DNA from: Phoebastria nigripes
Taxonomy: Eukaryota; Chordata; Aves; Procellariiformes; Diomedeidae
Direction of reading: 5' to 3'
Length of the DNA: 64,000 nt
Assembly: GCA_035582835.1 (NCBI GenBank)
Contig: JAYKAV010002297.1
Coordinates: 268,664-332,663 of the forward strand
Each line of letters begins with the position of its first letter. Within the stretch, counting starts at the first letter, position 1. Shown piece after piece: positions 58,367-64,000 of this stretch. A program made the position numbers and the translations under genes. Below the pieces are notes generated by a model, which was not told where the DNA came from, did not search any database, and saw only the letters and a list, made by a program, of their open reading frames with translations.

Positions 58367-61300
58367 ATGGGCTGCACACCCTCTCACAGTGAGATTGCTA
58401 ACACTATTGCAAGAAGCGGTCTTAAGGCTTTGAATAAACCCAAAAGTATTTTGCGTATTGATCCAGGAGATAAAGGAATCCCACTGCTTGTTAAAGGTTC
58501 ATCTTGCTACAATATTGATGAATTCCACCAATATGGGATCCAGAAGAAAGACTACCTGAGAGAAAAGGAGGATAAACTATCAGAGCAGGACAAAAATGAT
58601 AATTTGCAGTTATCTTCCAAGGCTCATTCAGATCCCCAGATTTCCAAGGAAGACAAGAAAATTGAGAGGACAGCCACAGATGCTGAAGTTGTTATGTCCA
58701 AACTGATTGAGTCACAAAAACATATCGCTGAGGCCATACAGATCAGAAAGCAAAGCTCCTGTGAATCAGAAGCGTCAGCTATCATTTGGGATGACAAGAA
58801 TGAAAGCAATGCAAAGCAAATCCCAAAGAAAGGAAAGAAGCAAAAAAATCATAAGCTGGCAAAGCAAGGTCGACCTAGCAAAATTAAAGAAAAGTCCATT
58901 TTGCCCCCATGCGAGACAGAGGAAAAGGTAGATTTCCCAGAACTGCTTGTTAAGGCTCATCAGAGTGCATACGCCTACTTAAATCCCAACCTCTCGAAGT
59001 ATGAAACTATACTTCATATGGCCAACCAGGCTACCCAAACTCAACTCTTCCTACAGCAGATGGTAAGCTTTCTTGTGCTTCGCTTTGATGAAATCAACCA
59101 GCTCTTGGAAGAAATTGCCAATGATGGGGAAAGTCTTCTCAAAGATGTAGGTGGGAATCTGGCATGGCCAGCAGAAAAAGGTGATTTGAAGGAGCACCCT
59201 GATCTTCTGCAACAACTACTGCAGTACACAGTCAATAAAATGCAGTTACTGAGTGGGACGCTGGCCTCCCTCACCTCTGACGCCCTGCAGGAGACATGCA
59301 GCTACCTGCAGTCTGCTGCAAGCAACTTGCAAGAAAAACTGAAAGCAAAGCAAAGCTTTGATGAGCGCCTGCTACAGACGGTAAGGCTGCTTGAGGCCTC
59401 AACAGTGGGGTCCTCTCAGTCCCATGGTGATGACAGGACTCTCTATTCTGAGGACAGTGGCATTGGTGTGGACAACGAATCCCTCAAAGAGTTCAGTGCT
59501 CTCAGCCAGCACGGAGGACCAGCAAGCTGTGATTCCTGTGCACACAGACATCTGTCCCAAAAGCATGCCAGAACAGTGGAGCACGTGCGTGATGGGACAA
59601 TGTCACCGGGCACAGCCACATCCCATGACGGTGCAACTGAAAGGCATTTTAAAAATACATTTTATTCATCCGTGCAGAGTAGGGAAGTGACTTCTTGTCA
59701 GGGTAGAGTACCAGAAGACGTTTCTACCATGCCCCAATATACAAACTTGAGCAAAAGCCATTCCTGTAACTCCTGCCAGTCTGACTCTACTCAGGAAGGT
59801 GAACATCTCAAAATCTGTGAATCAACAGATTTTCCTTCTGATGATGATGATGACGATGACGATGATGACGAAGGGAGCACCCTGGGGGAGGATGACGACA
59901 ACACAAGTTTATCAGATATGGGGAAGGATGCCCTGCCAAGGAGGCCCCTGTCTTCGCCCACTGTCACTGATAACACACAAAGGCAGTCCATCAAGAGGAC
60001 GGAGAATGCAGAGACAGAGGAAATTATTCTGAAGATGAAAGATGCCATCAGTGAAAAAATCAAGTTCGTCCCAGCTAAATCCGGGTGTAAAGAATGGATA
60101 GAGGATGAGAGCGGAAGAGCAGTCCTAACAACAAGGCCCAGTACAGCAACAGGCAGCCAGAAAACCTTTGGGAAACAACAACGGTCCAGGTCAGAGGAGT
60201 CCCTCAGAAGCCAGGCAGAGGACCCGACCCTCCTAGAGCTTCAGAGAACTCAAAAAGATCTCAGCAAAAGGCTGGAAATGTTTTATGGGAAGAAGGGTAC
60301 AGATAACAACGCAGAGCCTTGGAAATCAAGAACAGCACCTTATTTACAGGATGAGCAAGTTACAGCTAGGTCCTCTAGCAAACTGAAGGCATGCCTCTCA
60401 AAAAATTTCAGCATCCTGCCTAACCAGGATAAAGTCCCTTTGTTCATGGTTGATCAAAATCCTGCCAATCAGCTGGATGAAAAAAGAGGCAGGAAGCCCT
60501 TAAGAGCTACTGTGCCCACCCAGGAGACATCAGGAGGCAAAGAAAAGGAGCCTCCTGGAACACAAATGCTCAGTGGCAGCAGCTGTGCCCCCCGACAGTC
60601 TGTCAAAAAGCTTATTGAAACTTTCAGTCCTACTGATGATCTTGTAAAAGCCACACCTTTAAGATCTTTAGGACCAATAAAGTGCATCAGAAAATTTGGA
60701 CTTCCAGTCATTCCACCCACCATTCCCTTTCAGAGAGGCCTGGGACCTTTAAATCTTAAGTATCGTATTTCACCGGTAGAAGACACAAACCCTTCAAACA
60801 CCAATGGAGTTTCTTCTAGCTTTCCAAATGCCTTTCCTCCTGCACCAGCTGTAGAATTAAGCAAGAAGGACACAAAGGAAGAGACTGATGAAGACATTGA
60901 GAACCTGCCACCACCACCACCTGAAATGTTAATGGACACTTCTTTTGACTTATCTGAGCCTGAAGAAACTGCAAGAATAGAAGGAAACTCTTCAGAACAT
61001 GCCAAAAAGCCCGCCAAAACAGAATTTCATGCTACTAAGAAAGCACAAGTTTCCCCAAAAATGAAAGCCTCCCTTCAGTCCATTGACTTATTGCCAAGTA
61101 AAAATATCAGCGGCCCCAGTGCGATCACTAATAAAGGTCTAAGGAATACCGGAGCAGGGGATGAGAAACTGCAGAGGTACTCTCTGGAGCTGAACCCTAC
61201 CAACATGCACATCCCTAGCCAGGAGGAGATATTGGCAACCCAGAGAAAAGAGGCTGCGGATTTGTACAAGCAAACCCATAAAATTATTCCTCTTCAAAAT

Positions 61301-62205
61301 CCCAGTGGGGTTTCAAAACCACACAGCAACAGCTCAGAGATCAAAGAGCCCAATTCACCTGTGACTTCAGTGCAATACCAGAAGCATGGTTCTCCCGATT
61401 TGCTCAGGAGAAACGAAAAAGGCTCAGCATTTGCCAGGAGAGTCTCCCCAACGAGAACTCCTCCTTCTTCTCCACCAATGGAGAAACGGCTTTTCAGCCC
61501 CCCAACACACCACAGACACTCTCTGCAGGCTTTTAGCAACCCACAACCGAGCTCACCCACCATGCAGAGGAAACCCAGTCCCCCCACAAGTCCCAGGGTC
61601 CCGAGCTCACCCACCATGCAGAGGAAACCCAGTCCCCCCACAAGTCCCAGGGTGCCCAGCCCACCCTTGCAGAAGAAACTGCCCTCTCCACCATCCCAGC
61701 GAAAACCGCTCAGCCCTCCCGCAGGGCACAAGCAAAGCTCACCAACGCCATACCGGCTGCTGGGCTCCCCAGCCTACCGCCGAGATGCAAGCCCCCCTCC
61801 GTTCCCCACCGCCCCCTCCCCACCAACCTCCCCATCCCGCTCCTACAAGGGACCAAGAGCTGGGCTGGATACTGGAGACGAGCACCAGCTCTCCTCCTCC
61901 AAGAGGGGCAGCAATGTCCATTCGATATTTTGCCNGGCCACCTCTTCCTTATTCGAAGCCAAACCTCCACTGGTACCCACCAAACCTGCTGCAGAGGTGA
62001 CCAGCCAGCCTGAAGCTTCACCGCTTTCCCAAAAGAGCAGTCTGCTTTTCCGGCAGCCCGGAGACCGGAGCAGAAAGCTGTCCCTGAGCGCCGCCAATCC
62101 TCAGCCATTCGTGAGGAGAAGTTTCTCTGACCGCCGACCAGGGGTCCAGTTTCGTCTTCCAGCTCCCGTAACAGCTGGCAGCGAACCCGTGCTTAATCAA
62201 ACAAG
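58367..62205 (+). CDS. PCARE: PCARE (C2orf71), photoreceptor cilium actin regulator, large first coding exon (3' end outside window)
   Basis: 1279 codons are open from ATG at 58367 to a donor ACAAG|GTAAGA at 62205/62206. The frame would otherwise hit TAA within the donor, and the human gene also has a huge first exon plus a small last one. The start MGCTPSHSEI has Gly2/Cys3 for N-myristoylation and palmitoylation, as in human. A conserved helical block lies at about residues 190-345 (HQSAYAYLNPNLSKYETILH, MVSFLVLRFDEINQLL). Then come ten Asp (residues 492-501), SVKKLIETFSP (about 745-755), LPPPPPE (847-853, an EVH1-type ligand), a Pro/Ser-rich tail (about 1040-1165) and HSIFCxATSSLFEAKPP (from 1185). 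PCARE works at the photoreceptor outer-segment base with WASF3/ENAH to drive ciliary actin assembly; loss causes retinal dystrophy in humans. An ATG 26 codons upstream is in frame but lies across a possible splice acceptor and lacks the lipidation motif at its start. Confidence 0.94.
59840..59869 (+). repeat. PCARE: GAT/GAC microsatellite coding a ten-Asp run in PCARE
   Basis: Ten consecutive Asp codons, mostly GAT with interspersed GAC, followed by Glu-Gly-Ser and a second acidic cluster (GEDDD). Human PCARE has an acidic Glu-rich stretch at the equivalent place, so acidity rather than sequence appears conserved. Length is likely to vary between individuals or species. Confidence 0.9.
61547..61654 (+). 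repeat. PCARE: 54-bp tandem duplication in PCARE coding sequence
   Basis: Two adjacent 54-bp copies (61547-61600, 61601-61654) are identical except at the last base or two. Each encodes 18 residues (PSSPTMQRKPSPPTSPRV) at residues 1061-1096. The unit is Ser/Pro/Lys-rich, like the surrounding tail, with several SP sites. Such high identity at silent sites indicates a recent duplication or an assembly duplication. Confidence 0.92.
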
Positions 62206-64000
62206 GTAAGAAACTTTCCACTTTAGGCCAAGGAAGCAGAAGTATAGCACTGCATTGGCTTTCTAAACTCCTGATGGGAATTTAATGTCGTTAAGAGATT
62301 TCCCAGAAAAGTGCCCTGTTCATGTGCAGGACAGATGGTTGGGCAAACATTGTAGTTGGACTAGATGATTGTTGTAGGTCCCTTCCAAGTGAAATATTCT
62401 ATTCTATTCTATTGTCTTGCCCCAGATTTCAGTAGACTACCAGTCTGAATAAAGGGAAGAGTTAACTTTCCATGGCTTGCTCAAGCCTTACACTTACACA
62501 TCTGCTGTGACAGGCACCCCAGGGAAAATTCAGTGTTGGTTTCATGGCACAGAACTTCCCTTATTTGCGTGGGGGCTAAGGACATCCACATTTAATTCTT
62601 AAAAGTGCTGAAGTAACCCTCAGGTTATAAACATCTTTAAATAACCATGAGAAGGTAGGCTTGGACCAAGAGGAAGGGTATCGTTCNTAACATCAGCCTC
62701 TAAGCCAGTAAACTGTTCAGCTGAAATCTGTATTAAAATGTTTCAAATCAGCGGGCAAGAATGACGGACAGATAATGTGTAGGCAAGGATCTGTATGGAC
62801 GTAACTATAGCTTGAAATTCTGAGCTTCTCGTGCAGCCTTTCAGATCTAGGTGCTGATTTCAAGTCTGGTGGGTCCACAGCCCAAGCCCAGTTTTCAAAG
62901 TGGAAAAACCTCCCATGGCTACTGGAGATTTATTGCTCTGAAAAAGTCAGTTTAAAGAAATTGAAGCATCAACACATGCCAATTCCATGTTTGCAACCAT
63001 TGGTGGCCATTTTTAAAAAAATCTGGGCTTAGCTTTAAATTTTCACTACTACTTAAAAAAAAAAAAAAAAACCAAAATCACAAAACCAGCCAGGAAACAG
63101 AAATGGGTATTTGGGAGTACTCAAAGAGCCTGGAAGTACAAAGTGTCGTTATTCTCGTTTCTTAACATCTCAGGATGTTTAAGTCCATTAAGCTCTAAGC
63201 TACGCAAGAGGATTAAGACCCTTCTCAGGTAACATTTCCTCATTGTGAGGAGTATTTTACTCTTGCCACAGAAGAGCTGAAATCACATGAATTGTCCCCA
63301 TGAGTAGGGATTGCAAGACCAACCCTAACAGGAGACAAAATTGCACTTCTAAGTGCACAAGCACTCAGTGCGTTGTGAGTACAGGGACAGTCATGGATAC
63401 TGAAGTCAGGTGTCCAGGCATTCTTTCCCCAAAGACAGAATAAGGACCAGGTTTCCCACACTGACAGTAGAGCAACGTGCTGAAAAAACACTGGGAAATG
63501 CAAACTGTTTTGCATTCCCAGTCCTAGTATTGCATTGTATTCTGACATTTGAAGATTTCCTAAAAGTCCTGTACATTGTTGCTGGGTTTTCTGTTGTTGT
63601 TATGTACAGTGTGAAGTCAGCTTTGTCTACTCCAGTGACTGCTAGCAGAAATAAATGTTTTCAAAAGAGGCTTTATCTCAAGCCTTGCAAGGCAAAAGCC
63701 CTGGCAGTTCTATGGATCAATTTTAAAAACAGTCTATTATAAATTGTTAGCTAATTTATGCTTCAGTGGGCTGTATTATCTTTCTATTGTAGTCTGTTAG
63801 AGCATAGCGAGTAATATAAAAAAACCCCACTGTAAATAAAATCATCCCTTGTATGAAAAAAATGATATATCCTAGTGTTATGATACACAGCATTTTGGAA
63901 GAACGAAATATATCCTGAACCAAATTCGGCTTACCATTTATACAGATGGACATCAAAAGTAGTCCTACTGAGTTAGTCCAAATTTATATCAATATAAGCA
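62206..64000 (+). other. PCARE: PCARE intron, start (gene continues beyond window)
   Basis: After the donor at 62206 no acceptor followed by a PCARE-like C-terminal peptide is seen up to 64000, so the last exon is beyond the window. The segment holds a CR1 tail (below), a poly(A) run at about 63055-63071 and an N at 62687. Short open frames at 63.2-63.9 kb are unremarkable. Confidence 0.65.
62335..62413 (+). mobile_element. CR1 LINE 3' end fragment
   Basis: The + strand reads TTGGACTAGATGATTGTTGT then AGGTCCCTTCCAAGTGAAAT and a (ATTCT)n tail. This matches the well-known 3' terminus of avian CR1 elements (TTGGACTAGATGATCTTTAAAGGTCCCTTCCAACC...ATTCTATGATTCTA). 5'-truncated, as almost all CR1 copies are. 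It lies 130 bp inside the PCARE intron. Confidence 0.85.

Noticed and set aside
59041..61731. Open frames antisense to PCARE (for example 61294-61731)
   Set aside because: They mirror the Pro/Ser-rich coding sequence of PCARE; no independent support.

Overview
The window is vertebrate nuclear DNA, and most likely bird. Coding regions are split into short exons with GT-AG introns. There is one CpG island, and there are vertebrate interspersed repeats: a CR1 LINE 3' tail ending in an ATTCT-type microsatellite, MIR-like SINE relics, and an endogenous-retrovirus LTR of the type widespread in neoavian birds. The three genes match ALK, CLIP4 and PCARE (C2orf71), which are neighbours on human 2p23 in the same relative orientations. 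The species was not identified. The match to human proteins is from memory, not from a database search.

Region by region: (1) 1-8099, + strand, holds the last six coding exons of ALK, from the middle of the tyrosine kinase domain to the stop codon. The extracellular, transmembrane and N-lobe exons lie upstream of the window. (2) 8100 to about 13.2 kb is ALK 3' UTR and downstream sequence, with a canonical poly(A) signal at 13114. (3) 13.2-14.5 kb is short intergenic space. (4) 17316-45397, - strand, is the complete CLIP4 coding sequence in 15 exons (2106 nt, 701 codons plus stop). Every splice phase closes, giving one N-terminal extension, ankyrin repeats and three CAP-Gly domains. Its 3' UTR probably runs to a tandem poly(A) signal near 14.56 kb, tail-to-tail with ALK. 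Candidate untranslated 5' exons lie between 45.99 and 49.5 kb, ending in a CpG-island promoter at about 49.0-50.1 kb. (5) 50.1-57.9 kb is intergenic, with a MIR-like relic and homopolymer runs. (6) 58367-62205, + strand, is the large first coding exon of PCARE (1279 codons plus two bases). It is head-to-head with CLIP4, and its last exon is beyond the window.

The three genes form an old syntenic block rather than a pathway. ALK is a neural receptor tyrosine kinase, CLIP4 a microtubule plus-end/CAP-Gly protein, and PCARE a photoreceptor ciliary actin regulator. I found no operon, CRISPR array, tRNA/rRNA gene or undescribed system. The most useful leads are a phase-matched extra 60-nt CLIP4 exon, untranslated CLIP4 exons, an antisense retroviral fragment with a hydrophobic leader frame in a CLIP4 intron, a perfect 54-bp duplication in PCARE, a pair of overlapping open frames in CLIP4 intron 1, and recurrent G/T-C/A tracts.
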